64,000 nucleotides of DNA, from positions 115,484-179,483 of the forward strand of contig CASFGU010000025.1 in NCBI GenBank assembly GCA_949294395.1, written 5' to 3'. Origin of the DNA: an uncultured bacterium (GTDB lineage Bacteria; Cyanobacteriota; Vampirovibrionia; Gastranaerophilales; Gastranaerophilaceae). A program made the translations under genes and the position numbers. The number at the start of each line of letters is the position of its first letter. Position 1 is the stretch's first letter. The notes below the pieces were generated by a model, which searched no databases, had not been told where the DNA came from, and was given only the letters and a program-made list of their open reading frames with translations. This document shows positions 7,392 through 15,846 of this stretch, one piece after another.

Positions 7392-7961
7392 TTATAAAAG
7401 CGAATTTAGAGAACTTGTTACATCCTTTTTAATATTTTTATAAACCTCTAAAGTCATCATACAATCGTTTAATGCACGGTGATGTCCGCCTGTGCAAATA
7501 TTATAATGTCTTGCAAGATAATCAAGCTTATGACACGGAAGCGTACAGTATCTTCTTGAAAGATACATTGTATCCTTTCTGGCATTTGTAAATTCAGATG
7601 CAAAATATTTTTTCAAATTTGCCGAAATAAATCTAATATCAAAGCTTACATTATGCCCGAGAATGCAATCATCTGAAATAAATTCCATAAACCCGGGCAA
7701 AATTGATTTTATATCAGGAGCCGCAGCAACCATATCATTTGTAATTCCGGTGAGTCCGGTTATAAAAGAATTTATAACACCGTCAGGCTTAACAAGTGAG
7801 GTAAATTTATCAACAACTGAATCCGACCGGACTTTCAGGGCTGAGAGCTCAATAATACAGCACTTATGAGGTGAAAGCCCTGTTGTTTCTATATCCACTA
7901 CAGTATAGTCAGACGGAAATTCTTCAAGAATTTCAGCCCTGCTTTTAATAATACCGGTCAT
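7392..7961 (-). CDS. DnaQ-like 3'-5' exonuclease (DEDDh)
   Basis: The 189-residue protein is one DEDDh exonuclease domain. Exo I is VVDIETTGLSP (Asp, Glu), Exo II is ILGHNVSFDIRFI (Asp) and Exo III is GGHHRALNDCMMTLEV (His, Asp). It resembles the proofreading domain of PolC/epsilon but stands alone, without a polymerase or UvrC/GIY-YIG part. It likely trims DNA or RNA ends in repair or processing. No Shine-Dalgarno is visible. A perfect TATAAT lies exactly 6 bases before the ATG, so the transcript may be leaderless. It is divergent from the alcohol dehydrogenase. Confidence 0.88.
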   Translation of the reverse strand: MTGIIKSRAEILEEFPSDYTVVDIETTGLSPHKCCIIELSALKVRSDSVVDKFTSLVKPDGVINSFITGLTGITNDMVAAAPDIKSILPGFMEFISDDCILGHNVSFDIRFISANLKKYFASEFTNARKDTMYLSRRYCTLPCHKLDYLARHYNICTGGHHRALNDCMMTLEVYKNIKKDVTSSLNSLL

Positions 7962-7967
7962 GGCAAT

Positions 7968-7973
7968 ATTATA
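7968..7973 (-). promoter_or_regulatory. -10 box six bases before the exonuclease ATG
   Basis: TATAAT on the minus strand, 6 bases (7962-7967) from the start codon. Transcription from it would begin at or near the A of ATG, giving a leaderless mRNA. Four other genes here share the arrangement. Confidence 0.5.
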
Positions 7974-8022
7974 TCATTAATAAAGATTTTTCTGCTATAA
8001 TTTGTTTAAAGGAGGTATTGTT

Positions 8023-9180
8023 ATGAATAATTTTGAATTTTACTGTCCGACCAGAGTGCTTTTCGGCAAAGGTATGATAGCCAGACTGCCTGAGTTAATA
8101 GATAAATCACAAAAGGTTCTTATGATATACGGCGGCGGTTCGATAAAGAAAAACGGCGTCTACGATCAGGTGAAAAAAGCGCTGGAAGGATATAATCTGT
8201 ATGAATTCGGCGGAATTGAGCCGAACCCTAAATATGAAACCTGTATGAAGGCAGTTGAACTTATTAAAAGAGAAGGCATAGACTTTCTTCTTGCAGTAGG
8301 CGGCGGGTCAACTCTTGACGGTACAAAGTTTATAGCGGCAGCCGCAAAATACGAGGGCGGCGACCCTTACGAAGGGCTTATTGTAAGGTGTGAAGAGGCA
8401 AAAGCTGCCCTTCCGCTTGCAGATGTTATTACACTTCCGGCTACGGGTTCTGAAATGAATAACGGTGCTGTTGTTTCAAGAATTTCAACAAACGAAAAAC
8501 TTCCGTTCCATTCAGATTTAGTATTTCCACAATTTTCTATAATTGATCCGCAGGTAACGTTCAGCCTGCCGGTACGCCAGACAATTAACGGAATTGTAGA
8601 CACATTTGTTCACGTAATGGAGCAGTATTGCACTTATGACGTTAACACTCCACTGCAGGACGACTGGGCGCTCGGAATTTTAAGAACTTTGATAAGCGAA
8701 GCACCGAAAGTTCTTGCAGAACCTGAAGATTACGAAGCACGCGCAAATATTTTCTGGTGTGCTACATGTGGTCTCAACTACTGGATAAGCCTTGGTGCTG
8801 TTCAGGACTGGGCAACACACATGATAGGACATGAACTCACAGCCTTCTACGGAATTGACCACGGTCAGAGCCTTGCAATAGTGCTTCCGCGGCTTTTGAA
8901 AAACCAGAAAGTTTCAAAATCAAAAAAACTTGCAAAACTTGCAAGAGAGGTATTCAAAGTTCAGGAAACCGTTGATTTGAAAGCTGCCGACAAAGCAATC
9001 GAAAATATTGAGGAATTCTTCAATTCTATCGGGATGAAAACAAAACTTTCAGATTACGAAATTGACGCAATGGATGCAGCTGAAAAAGTCAGGGAAAGAT
9101 TTGCCGCAAGAAATGTTGCGTTCGGTGAAAAAGGCGCAATAACTGCTGATACGGCTTATGAAATTCTGAAAAACTGTTAA
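8023..9180 (+). CDS. Iron-containing alcohol dehydrogenase (YqhD/butanol dehydrogenase type)
   Basis: A 385-residue group III alcohol dehydrogenase that reduces aldehydes to alcohols, typically NADPH-linked. The dinucleotide region has AVGGGSTLDGTKFIA. Metal ligands are an Asp in NGIVDTFVHVMEQY plus His residues there and in GHELTAFYGIDHGQSLAIVLP. The length matches YqhD/BdhA. It probably serves fermentative redox balance or aldehyde detoxification. The start at 8023 is chosen because AAAGGAGG lies 8 bases upstream. TATAAT at 7996-8001 is a likely -10. A strong hairpin terminator follows. Confidence 0.92.
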   Translation: MNNFEFYCPTRVLFGKGMIARLPELIDKSQKVLMIYGGGSIKKNGVYDQVKKALEGYNLYEFGGIEPNPKYETCMKAVELIKREGIDFLLAVGGGSTLDGTKFIAAAAKYEGGDPYEGLIVRCEEAKAALPLADVITLPATGSEMNNGAVVSRISTNEKLPFHSDLVFPQFSIIDPQVTFSLPVRQTINGIVDTFVHVMEQYCTYDVNTPLQDDWALGILRTLISEAPKVLAEPEDYEARANIFWCATCGLNYWISLGAVQDWATHMIGHELTAFYGIDHGQSLAIVLPRLLKNQKVSKSKKLAKLAREVFKVQETVDLKAADKAIENIEEFFNSIGMKTKLSDYEIDAMDAAEKVRERFAARNVAFGEKGAITADTAYEILKNC

Positions 9181-9193
9181 TTTTTACCACCCA

Positions 9194-9223
9194 AAAGAGG
9201 CTTAAAAAATTAAGCCTCTTTTT
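9194..9223. terminator. Bidirectional terminator between dehydrogenase and M48 protease
   Basis: The arms AAAGAGGCTTAA and TTAAGCCTCTTTT pair around a short A loop, with A and T runs on both sides. It can serve both convergent transcripts. Confidence 0.8.
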
Positions 9224-9229
9224 AAATGT

Positions 9230-10048
9230 TTATTTATTATGCTCAAGAAGATAAATTCTTTCGGAAGGCGACGGATGAGTCGAGAAATAGTGCATGTATT
9301 CAGGAATATTCTGCTTTTTGTCAATAATTTCCATGAATTCTACAGCCGCCCTGTTTGTACCGTAAAGCTTTATCACAACCTTATTTGCAAACAAATCTGC
9401 CGCTTTTTCCTGCCGCTTTGAATAAGATAAATCATTAAATACGCTCACATTCTGAACAAGAGAAGAAAGCGAATTATTCTGCCCTGAGGTTAGCAGCGAA
9501 AGCACGGCACCGGCTATAATTTGTCTTGCTGAACCTTTTAAGTGGTCGCGGTGCGCGTAATGAGCCATTTCATGAGCAAGTACAAACGTCAGCATCTGTT
9601 CGTCTTTAATTTCTTTTAAAAATCCTGCTGTAAAGAAAATAGTACCGTTCGGCACTACAAAAGCGTTTAATTCCTTTGAGGGATAAACGTAAATATTAAA
9701 CACGGACTTGCCTCTTAGCCTTCTGTCAAGTTTAATAATATCGTTTTTACGTGATTTAAGAAAAGTAAGCTGCCGGCTAAAGGCTTTTTCATACTTTTCC
9801 TCATGCTCAAAAGGCAAATCTGAACCGAAACTCATCAAGTTTTCAAGTTTTACCTGAGTTTTATCAGAAATGTTATCAATCCAGATGCCTGCTGCTAAAT
9901 CCGCACATAGAAATATAAAGATACAAAGCCCGATAATACCGGCTACAAGAATAAAAAATTCTTTTAAATCGCTTGTTTTAGATACATTTACGTTATTTTC
10001 AATCATTGCAATGTATCTTGCTTCAATATTTTCCTGATTATTTTCCAT
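9230..10048 (-). CDS. M48-family membrane metalloprotease
   Basis: A zinc peptidase of 272 residues. One hydrophobic anchor sits near residues 28-50 (FFILVAGIIGLCIFIFLCAD). The catalytic motif HEMAH is in FVLAHEMAHYAHRDHLKGS, and the third zinc ligand Glu lies in SYSKRQEKAADLFANKV. The C-terminal STHPSPSERIYLLEH is typical of the family. M48 proteases such as HtpX, LoiP or BepA degrade misfolded envelope proteins, and the single anchor resembles BepA/LoiP-like enzymes. It overlaps the upstream YbjQ-like gene by 11 bases, so they are cotranscribed. Confidence 0.9.
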   Translation of the reverse strand: MENNQENIEARYIAMIENNVNVSKTSDLKEFFILVAGIIGLCIFIFLCADLAAGIWIDNISDKTQVKLENLMSFGSDLPFEHEEKYEKAFSRQLTFLKSRKNDIIKLDRRLRGKSVFNIYVYPSKELNAFVVPNGTIFFTAGFLKEIKDEQMLTFVLAHEMAHYAHRDHLKGSARQIIAGAVLSLLTSGQNNSLSSLVQNVSVFNDLSYSKRQEKAADLFANKVVIKLYGTNRAAVEFMEIIDKKQNIPEYMHYFSTHPSPSERIYLLEHNK

Positions 10049-10487
10049 AAGTCACAGCCGTTCCGTATGCCATAACAGCACACTGAGGTACACTTTGCGG
10101 ATTTTTAGGATCATTTACCATAACCGTTTCAATTCTTGCATTCAAAATTATGCTTGAACCGCGTGCATTTTCTCTCATTCTTAAAAGTGCTTCCCTCCTT
10201 GCCCTGTCCATTACGGATTCGTAAGATGTCATTCTGCCGCCGAAAAAGTTCTTTATGTTAGACACAAAACATTTAAAATAATCGGCGCCGATTACAGCTT
10301 CTCCGCATACCATCCGCACATTTACTATCTTTTTATCCGGAATAGTTTTTTTAGCACCGAAACTTACGGTCGGGAAACGAAGAAGTGCTTTTTCTCTGCT
10401 GACAAGGTTTTTAAAATGTCTTTTTTCAATAATACTTCCGCTGCAGAAGGTAACAATTAACAAGAGAATAAGTAATAATAAATCCAT
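10038..10487 (-). CDS. YbjQ/UPF0145 domain protein with N-terminal anchor
   Basis: The 149-residue protein starts with a hydrophobic segment (LLLILLLIVTFCSGSII) followed by a YbjQ (heavy-metal-binding-like, UPF0145) domain from about residue 55. Family marks are FFGGRMTSYESVMDRARREA, SIILNARIETV and VMAYGTAVTYGK. The function of the family is not settled. The neighbour at 10491 is a soluble paralogue, so a membrane-tethered and a free form are produced from one operon with the M48 protease, which may point to envelope quality control. Confidence 0.82.
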   Translation of the reverse strand: MDLLLLILLLIVTFCSGSIIEKRHFKNLVSREKALLRFPTVSFGAKKTIPDKKIVNVRMVCGEAVIGADYFKCFVSNIKNFFGGRMTSYESVMDRARREALLRMRENARGSSIILNARIETVMVNDPKNPQSVPQCAVMAYGTAVTYGK

Positions 10488-10490
10488 AGC

Positions 10491-10820
10491 TTACACTCCG
10501 GTCAAAGGTTGAACTTTAACAGCAGTACCGTAAGCATAAACTTCAGCCGCACCTGCAGTTATCGCGGAAGTTGCAAACCTGACATTCACGATAGCATTAG
10601 CCCCGAGCATCTGAGCCTGCTGTTCCATTCTTGAAACAGCTTCCTGTCTTGCAGTGGTAAGAAGATCTGTATAGCTTTTCAACTCACCTCCGACAACATT
10701 TTTTAATCCTGCCCCCATATCGAGAATAGCATTTTTCGCACGGACAGTACTGCCCGATACCAGCCCGAAATTTCCGACAATCTTCATACCCGGAACTGTT
10801 TCAATGTTTGTTAAAATCAT
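10491..10820 (-). CDS. YbjQ/UPF0145 family protein
   Basis: A 109-residue, full-length YbjQ protein. The family pattern is clear: TNIETVPGMKIVGNFGLVSG at the start, VVGGELKSYTDLLTTARQEA in the middle and GANAIVNVRFATS...AYGTAVKV at the end. Such proteins form pentamers of uncertain role. AAGGAG precedes the start. The paralogue at 10038 follows after 3 bases, so the order is soluble YbjQ, anchored YbjQ, M48 protease. Confidence 0.92.
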   Translation of the reverse strand: MILTNIETVPGMKIVGNFGLVSGSTVRAKNAILDMGAGLKNVVGGELKSYTDLLTTARQEAVSRMEQQAQMLGANAIVNVRFATSAITAGAAEVYAYGTAVKVQPLTGV

Positions 10821-10888
10821 AAGAAAATCTCCTTTTAAAGGAAATTTTACAATTTCAAACGCAAAATTAACACATCCAAAAAGTTGAT

Positions 10889-11578
10889 TTAAACCGTTAC
10901 TGTAACCATTTCCATAATAGAATTAAACTCTTTAAAATCTTTGATAATAAGGTTCACCGCAGGAATTTTCTTATATAAATCAGGACTTTCCATTGAAGCT
11001 ATCGCAACAACTTTTCCGGAACCGGCCGCCCTTGCAGCTTCAATTCCGGATACCGCATCCTCTACGACCACACATTGTTCAGGTATCAACCCTAAATTTG
11101 CAGCAGCCTTTAAGTAAATATCAGGTGCCGGCTTCCCTTTAATTTTACCGTCTGCATAAACTATTTTATCTATATCAAACCATTTTGCCAGATTAAATTC
11201 TTCAATATAAAAATCAACATTTGCCTTTTCTGACATTGTGGCAATTGTACGGGGAATATTATTTTCCTTAAGCCAATCCAGAAACTCAACAGCGTAAGGC
11301 GCGAGATGAGTATTTTCAGCATCATCCCTGCACATCTGCCTGTAAACAGCCTCCTTCTCCTGCCCCAGTGTTTCCACAAGTTCTTTTGATGGGCGTTCCC
11401 CGATTAAATATGCAATAATATCCTCATTTGTTCTTCCAAACATGTAATCGCGCATTTCTTCATCAGTAAAAGGATATGAGCGAACCCGTTTTGAAAATTC
11501 TCTCCAGGCCTCAAGATGTTTTTCAGAATCCCAGAAAAGCGTACCGTTAAAATCAAATATTATTCCTTTATAAAACAT
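10889..11578 (-). CDS. HAD-superfamily hydrolase with Asn in catalytic motif I
   Basis: A 229-residue HAD subfamily IA phosphatase/phosphomutase. Motif I is FDFNGTL, motif II is ATMSEKAN, the conserved Lys is in IKGKPAPDIYLKAA and motif III is CVVVEDAVSGIEAARAAG. A helical cap domain lies between about residues 16 and 90. The second Asp of the usual DxD motif is replaced by Asn11. That residue is the general acid/base in phosphatases, so activity may be altered. The overall pattern resembles beta-phosphoglucomutase. The start at 11578 is chosen because GGAAGGAC precedes it. Confidence 0.88.
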   Translation of the reverse strand: MFYKGIIFDFNGTLFWDSEKHLEAWREFSKRVRSYPFTDEEMRDYMFGRTNEDIIAYLIGERPSKELVETLGQEKEAVYRQMCRDDAENTHLAPYAVEFLDWLKENNIPRTIATMSEKANVDFYIEEFNLAKWFDIDKIVYADGKIKGKPAPDIYLKAAANLGLIPEQCVVVEDAVSGIEAARAAGSGKVVAIASMESPDLYKKIPAVNLIIKDFKEFNSIMEMVTVTV

Positions 11579-11603
11579 GATGTCCTTCCATACTACAAAG
11601 TGT

Positions 11604-12188
11604 TTAAATTTTATCCAGCATAATTTTATTGTAATAATCCAGATAAATCTGCGCCTGTTTGTCATTCTTCAACATCTTGTAAACGTAAGCAAGATTGTAG
11701 TGAAAATCCGCCTCATTAGTGTTAATATCAAGCGCTCTTAAGAAATATTTTTTTGCATCTTTGAATTTACCAAGCTTTAAGTAAGCGCAGCCTGTGTTGT
11801 AATATGCGTAAGCAAAATCCGGCTGAAGTTTCATGACAAGTTTATACTGTTCAATAGCCATATTGGGCTTATCCTGCTCGAGATAGATATTTCCTAGATT
11901 ATAAGCAGCTTTATAAAACTTACTGTCCGCAAGAAGCGCCTGATTATACATAAAATCAGCATCCTCAAGCCTTCCTTTATCCTGCAGAATATTTCCCAGC
12001 AAAAGCCAGTTCATCGGGCTTCTGTTCTCCTCAGGAATAGTAAGCAGAAGTCCGAACGCTTCCTCGATTCTATTTTCTGCATAATAAAGATTTGCCTGAT
12101 CATTAACAAGAGAAGTTCTCTCTTCAGCGAAAACACCCCTGCATAATACCAGACCTGCAATTATCAGATACACAAAAATCTTCTTCAT
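11604..12188 (-). CDS. Exported tetratricopeptide-repeat protein
   Basis: The 195-residue protein begins with a signal peptide (MKKIFVYLIIAGLVLCRGVFA, cleavage probably before EERTS). About four TPR units follow, seen in the repeated A/N-Y-N-L/T-G and A-x-Y-N patterns (AAYNLGNIYLEQDKPNMAIE, YAYYNTGCAYLKLGKFKDAK, DFHYNLAYVYKMLKNDKQAQ). It is likely a periplasmic scaffold. The start at 12188 is chosen over the longer frame because it yields a clean signal peptide and a TATAAT sits exactly 6 bases upstream. No Shine-Dalgarno is seen, so the mRNA may be leaderless. Confidence 0.82.
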   Translation of the reverse strand: MKKIFVYLIIAGLVLCRGVFAEERTSLVNDQANLYYAENRIEEAFGLLLTIPEENRSPMNWLLLGNILQDKGRLEDADFMYNQALLADSKFYKAAYNLGNIYLEQDKPNMAIEQYKLVMKLQPDFAYAYYNTGCAYLKLGKFKDAKKYFLRALDINTNEADFHYNLAYVYKMLKNDKQAQIYLDYYNKIMLDKI

Positions 12189-12194
12189 AACAGA

Positions 12195-12200
12195 ATTATA
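12195..12200 (-). promoter_or_regulatory. -10 box six bases before the TPR gene ATG
   Basis: TATAAT on the minus strand. A TTGCCG lies 18 bases upstream of it and could be the -35. Leaderless transcription is inferred. Confidence 0.5.
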
Positions 12201-12417
12201 CAATAAATATAAAAACGCCGGCAAAATTAATCGAAAAAAGATTTGACTTTTAAAAAACATAAATAATAATGTTGGTGATGTCTCTTTTACTGGTTAGTAC
12301 CTGCTTCTACTCCTTGGGGCAGGTATTCTTTTATGGGAATTATATAGATAAGTTTACACTAAATGTGCGTAATATTATCATGCTGAACTTGTTTGACAAT
12401 GCGAACCAAAGATTTGT

Positions 12418-12495
12418 CATCCTGAACTGGCTGCAAAATTCGTTGAGCTAGAGGCGAAACGTAATTTTATGCCCCTACCTGGTGTTTCAGGATCT
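12418..12495. repeat. Interspersed palindrome-ended repeat, copy 2
   Basis: It matches 3804-3882 over nearly its whole length, with scattered substitutions. The ends TCCTGAA and TTTCAGGA are complementary. In copy 1 the corresponding ends are TTCCGAA and TTTCGGAA, so the end pairing is kept although the sequence changed. Confidence 0.7.
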
Positions 12496-12653
12496 TAAAA
12501 AATTTTGCGTGAGCCTGTCCTTACGAAGTGCAGCATCTTTACACACCGAGATTCTCTCGCCTGGAGCCCTTTTGTGCGAAAACAAGTTTTCGGCAAAAAA
12601 ATAAACAAGAGCAGAGCCTGTCATGAATTTAGCTCAGGGATAACCTTACTTTT

Positions 12654-12680
12654 GTAATGCTGAATTTATTTCAGCATCTC
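12654..12680. repeat. Short palindromic repeat unit
   Basis: GTAATGCTGAATTTA followed by TTTCAGCATCTC is a dyad of ATGCTGAA and TTCAGCAT. It is the best-kept example of the short repeat class in this window. Confidence 0.55.
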
Positions 12681-12738
12681 TTTAGATGTCCTCTGCCATT
12701 TGTTGTATTATAAGGCTTTTGAAAAATTTCAAACGCAT

Positions 12739-13119
12739 CTAGCTAAACAACAAACCAAAAATCGGAGGTATGAAAATCAGAAGCCCTATAACAACAGCAA
12801 TAATTGTCACAAACATTACAGCACCGGCAGAAATATCCTTTGCCATACCTACAAGTCTTGAATATCTGTTATGAAAAACTGCATCAAGCGAGTATTCCAG
12901 CGCAGAATTAATCATCTCAGCCGATACAACCATTCCTATTGCAATCAGCAGAATACAAAGTTTTGTAATGCTAAAATTCAACAAAAACCCGAGCATAAGG
13001 ACAAACGCAGCCATCACAAGATGAATACGAACATTCCGTTCACTCTTTAGAACAAGACGCATTCCTTTTCTTGCATTTTTAAAAGTGTTCCTGAACCCTT
13101 GCGACTTAAACTTGCTCAT
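12739..13119 (-). CDS. dgkA: Diacylglycerol/undecaprenol kinase
   Basis: DgkA is a small trimeric membrane kinase that phosphorylates diacylglycerol or undecaprenol. The 126-residue protein has an N-terminal amphipathic part with FKNARKGMRLVLKSERNVRIH, then three membrane helices. The active-site signature is VVSAEMINSALEYSLDAVF, followed by AKDISAGAVMF. Its ATG overlaps the ybeY stop (ATGA). The order pgpH-ybeY-dgkA is the one common in Gram-positive bacteria, where the undecaprenol kinase version is usual; I therefore favour undecaprenol as substrate, without proof. Confidence 0.92.
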   Translation of the reverse strand: MSKFKSQGFRNTFKNARKGMRLVLKSERNVRIHLVMAAFVLMLGFLLNFSITKLCILLIAIGMVVSAEMINSALEYSLDAVFHNRYSRLVGMAKDISAGAVMFVTIIAVVIGLLIFIPPIFGLLFS

Positions 13120-13631
13120 ACTCCGATACTCCCCAAAGCCTTATTTTGCACGCTTATAACAAAATTATAATCAGCTTCTGTTTGATGGTCAAATCCAAGC
13201 AGATGCAAAATACCGTGGCTTATGAGAAATGAAAGTTCATAATCAAAGCTTACAGACTTTTTTTCAGCCTCTTCCTGAACCTTGTCCAGCGCAATCATTA
13301 CTTCTCCGAGATTAACCTCCCCGTCAAAAATAAACCTCTCCTCCGGCTGTGCGTCCGCAAAAATTGCAAAAGTTATTATATCAGCCGGATAATCTTTATT
13401 CCTGTATTCCCTGTTAATTTCATGCGTCTTTTCGCTGTCGCAATAAACAAAATCAAACGATACCATATTATAATCAAGTCCGGCAAGACAGCATTTTTCT
13501 GAAATTTCAGGAAGTGTCAGGTAGAATTTAAAAATCTTTTTTGCTATCTGTATAAATTTTTTCTCGTTAACTTCCAGCTTCTCAAAAATATTTTCACTAA
13601 ATATATTTAACTTTACGGATTTAGGCGTCAT
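13116..13631 (-). CDS. ybeY: Endoribonuclease YbeY (rRNA maturation factor)
   Basis: YbeY is a zinc-dependent RNase needed for 16S rRNA 3' maturation and ribosome quality control. The zinc signature is HGILHLLGFDH near the C terminus. Upstream conserved parts are NREYRNKDYPADIITFA and GEVNLGEVMIALDKV. The start at 13631 (171 residues) is preferred over one four codons earlier because GAGGAAAAG precedes it. It overlaps the end of pgpH by 11 bases and dgkA by 4, so the three genes are coupled. The N-terminal 30 residues are longer than in short homologues. Confidence 0.93.
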   Translation of the reverse strand: MTPKSVKLNIFSENIFEKLEVNEKKFIQIAKKIFKFYLTLPEISEKCCLAGLDYNMVSFDFVYCDSEKTHEINREYRNKDYPADIITFAIFADAQPEERFIFDGEVNLGEVMIALDKVQEEAEKKSVSFDYELSFLISHGILHLLGFDHQTEADYNFVISVQNKALGSIGV

Positions 13632-15813
13632 GCTTTTCCTCATTGTTGTCGGAAAGCTGCTTTATCTTATTTTCAAGGTCTTCATCCAGCATCTTTGCCG
13701 GCAAATTTATTTTGTTTTTATTTAATTCAGCAACAATATTTTCCTGATACTTAATTCTGTTATGCTGCATACCGCGCAATATTCGGCTGAATGTTGCCGC
13801 AATAACCTTAATATCATGAAGCGTCAGCGGACTGTCTGCAAGCTGTCCGTCATTAAGCCTTTCTACAATAATTTTATTAATAATCTGTTCAATTTCCTCG
13901 GATGTAGGATTTTTTAAAGAGCGCACCGCAGATTCTACAGCATCAGCAATCATTAATATTGCAGTTTCTTTCATATTAGGTTTTGGCCCTGTATAGCGGA
14001 ACTGTTCTTCTTTAACATTTTCAATGCCTTCTTCCTGAACAGCCTGATTGTAGAAGTAACTTGCAAGACCTTCACCGTGATGCTGCAAAATAAAATTATT
14101 AATTACAGAAGGAAGCCCGTATTCTTTTGCTAGTTCAACACCGTCTTTCGGGTGTGCTGTGATAACCATTTTGCTTAATCTCGGATTTAACTTTTTATGC
14201 GGGTTTTCAATTCCGAAATAAGACTGGTTTTCAACAAAGAAAAGCGGACGCTTCAACTTTCCTATATCATGGTAAAATGCTCCAACTCTTGCAAGAATAG
14301 GATTTGCGCCAATAGCTTCTGCTGCAGCTTCACAGAGGTTGGAAACCATAAGACTGTGGTGATAAGTTCCCGGAGCCTCAAACTGCAATCTTTTCAATAA
14401 AGGCTGGTTGTGATCTGCAAGTTCCGCAAGTCCGTAAGGTGTAATAATCTTGAAGGAACTTTCAAACAAGGGCAGTGTTCCGAGCGCTATCATTGAGCTT
14501 ACTATACCGTTAAGCAGAATAAACGTACAATTTTTGAAAATCAATACATTATTCACATCAATCAGACATTTTTCTAGGACGTATATGGAAAGAACAATTA
14601 AAAGCCCTGCCGCAGATATTGCAAAACCTGCTTTTATAAGATCAAAACGCCTAGAATACTTAACCTGAGAAACAGCAACAGCCGCAACAAAATTTAACAG
14701 CGTAAACGTTACAATATACTGCGCCGGATATTGAACGCCTACGGTCAGAACAGTCAATAGCACCATCATTGCAGCAAAAGCCACCCTCGGATTTGTAAAG
14801 ATTGCAAGCAGCAGCACATAGGCAGGTATTGGCAATACATAGGGAGAAAACCCTGTAGGGAGCACCACTGCAATTGCAGCAAGCATTATTGAAAGCACAG
14901 CAGCCAGCATCATATATCTTGTTGCAAGAAACTGCTTTTCAAAATATTTCATATATGTCATAAAAATAACAGACGCAAGCAATACAAGAATATATATTGC
15001 AATCAGCCCCTGCCAGTTCAATTCATAAACGTTATACCCCGCCAATCGTAACGCATCCCGCTTCAATCTTGTAACCGGTTCGCCTTCAAATAAAATTTTG
15101 TCGCCTTTTTGAAATGTAATTTCGTAAGGTTTGACTGTTGCTTCCGCTTTTTTGCGGGCAATTTCTGTTGCAAACTCATCTTCAACAAGGTTTGGAACAA
15201 TTATCTGACTCAAAAGAGCATTAATAACTGAAATCTGGCGTCTTGAAACATTTGAAATCAGGTTGTTTGTAATTATACTGTCAATATTATTTCGTTCAAA
15301 ATCTTTTTCTGTAATACCTGCCCTCAAAATATTTGTCAGGGTAAGGTTTGCCTTATCAAAGGCTTCTCTTACTGTATGATCATCGGATTTTAAAAGAAAA
15401 CTTATAACAAACTCTTTTTTCGCTGCATCGGAAAGGTCAAAAAGAAGCGACAATTCTTCTTTCTTTACTGTATTATCCACCTCTTTTTTTCTAATCTGTA
15501 AAATTGAATTTTCCAGAGTTTCAAGGTTTGTACGGATAAAATCATCCTCTGCAGAAGTTAAAATAGGTTCGACCTTCTGAGCAACCTCTTTTTTATGCTG
15601 CTCTGTACGCTTCACATCAACAACAGTGATAGTTTTCTGTGCAATAATATCTTTTTTGCTTATCCCGTTTTCAACAATACTTTGAAAAAAGAAGTTCTGC
15701 GATGCGATAATCGTTGTCAGCAAAACCGTAAAAAATATAAATCCGGCAGTTTTAAAAGCCTGTGCTGACAGGAAAAAATCACGGATTTTAGACATTGTAA
15801 TAATTTTATTCAT
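13621..15813 (-). CDS. pgpH: 7TM-HD phosphodiesterase (PgpH type), probable c-di-AMP hydrolase
   Basis: The 730-residue protein has one N-terminal membrane segment, a large extracytoplasmic domain (7TMR-HDED, about residues 45-250), seven membrane helices (about 265-460) and a cytoplasmic HD domain. The HD metal motif is visible in TYHHSLMVSNL and ARVGAFYHDIGKLKRP, with a later conserved ILQHHGEG. PgpH enzymes hydrolyse c-di-AMP to pApA. The diadenylate cyclase CdaA is encoded at 22263-23165, so synthesis and breakdown are both present. AAGGTGAT precedes the ATG. ybeY and dgkA follow in the same operon. Confidence 0.92.
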   Translation of the reverse strand: MNKIITMSKIRDFFLSAQAFKTAGFIFFTVLLTTIIASQNFFFQSIVENGISKKDIIAQKTITVVDVKRTEQHKKEVAQKVEPILTSAEDDFIRTNLETLENSILQIRKKEVDNTVKKEELSLLFDLSDAAKKEFVISFLLKSDDHTVREAFDKANLTLTNILRAGITEKDFERNNIDSIITNNLISNVSRRQISVINALLSQIIVPNLVEDEFATEIARKKAEATVKPYEITFQKGDKILFEGEPVTRLKRDALRLAGYNVYELNWQGLIAIYILVLLASVIFMTYMKYFEKQFLATRYMMLAAVLSIMLAAIAVVLPTGFSPYVLPIPAYVLLLAIFTNPRVAFAAMMVLLTVLTVGVQYPAQYIVTFTLLNFVAAVAVSQVKYSRRFDLIKAGFAISAAGLLIVLSIYVLEKCLIDVNNVLIFKNCTFILLNGIVSSMIALGTLPLFESSFKIITPYGLAELADHNQPLLKRLQFEAPGTYHHSLMVSNLCEAAAEAIGANPILARVGAFYHDIGKLKRPLFFVENQSYFGIENPHKKLNPRLSKMVITAHPKDGVELAKEYGLPSVINNFILQHHGEGLASYFYNQAVQEEGIENVKEEQFRYTGPKPNMKETAILMIADAVESAVRSLKNPTSEEIEQIINKIIVERLNDGQLADSPLTLHDIKVIAATFSRILRGMQHNRIKYQENIVAELNKNKINLPAKMLDEDLENKIKQLSDNNEEKHDA

Positions 15814-15846
15814 ATATCACCTTATAATTAAATTTTTACGTTAAAC

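Larger units (their letters stand above)
12189..12738. other. 550-base non-coding, repeat-rich gap
   Basis: I find no supported gene here. It contains the TPR promoter; a hairpin TACCTGC (12298-12304)/GCAGGTA (12319-12325) followed by TTCTTTT; the long interspersed repeat copy at 12418-12495; and several short CTGAA/TTCAG dyads (12379-12400, 12616-12644, 12654-12680) in different states of decay. A 60-codon frame at 12269 has no Shine-Dalgarno, runs through the repeats and is rejected. Confidence 0.7.

Noticed and set aside
12269..12451. A 60-codon plus-strand frame as a gene
   Set aside because: It has no ribosome binding site, no family resemblance, and runs through dispersed repeats.
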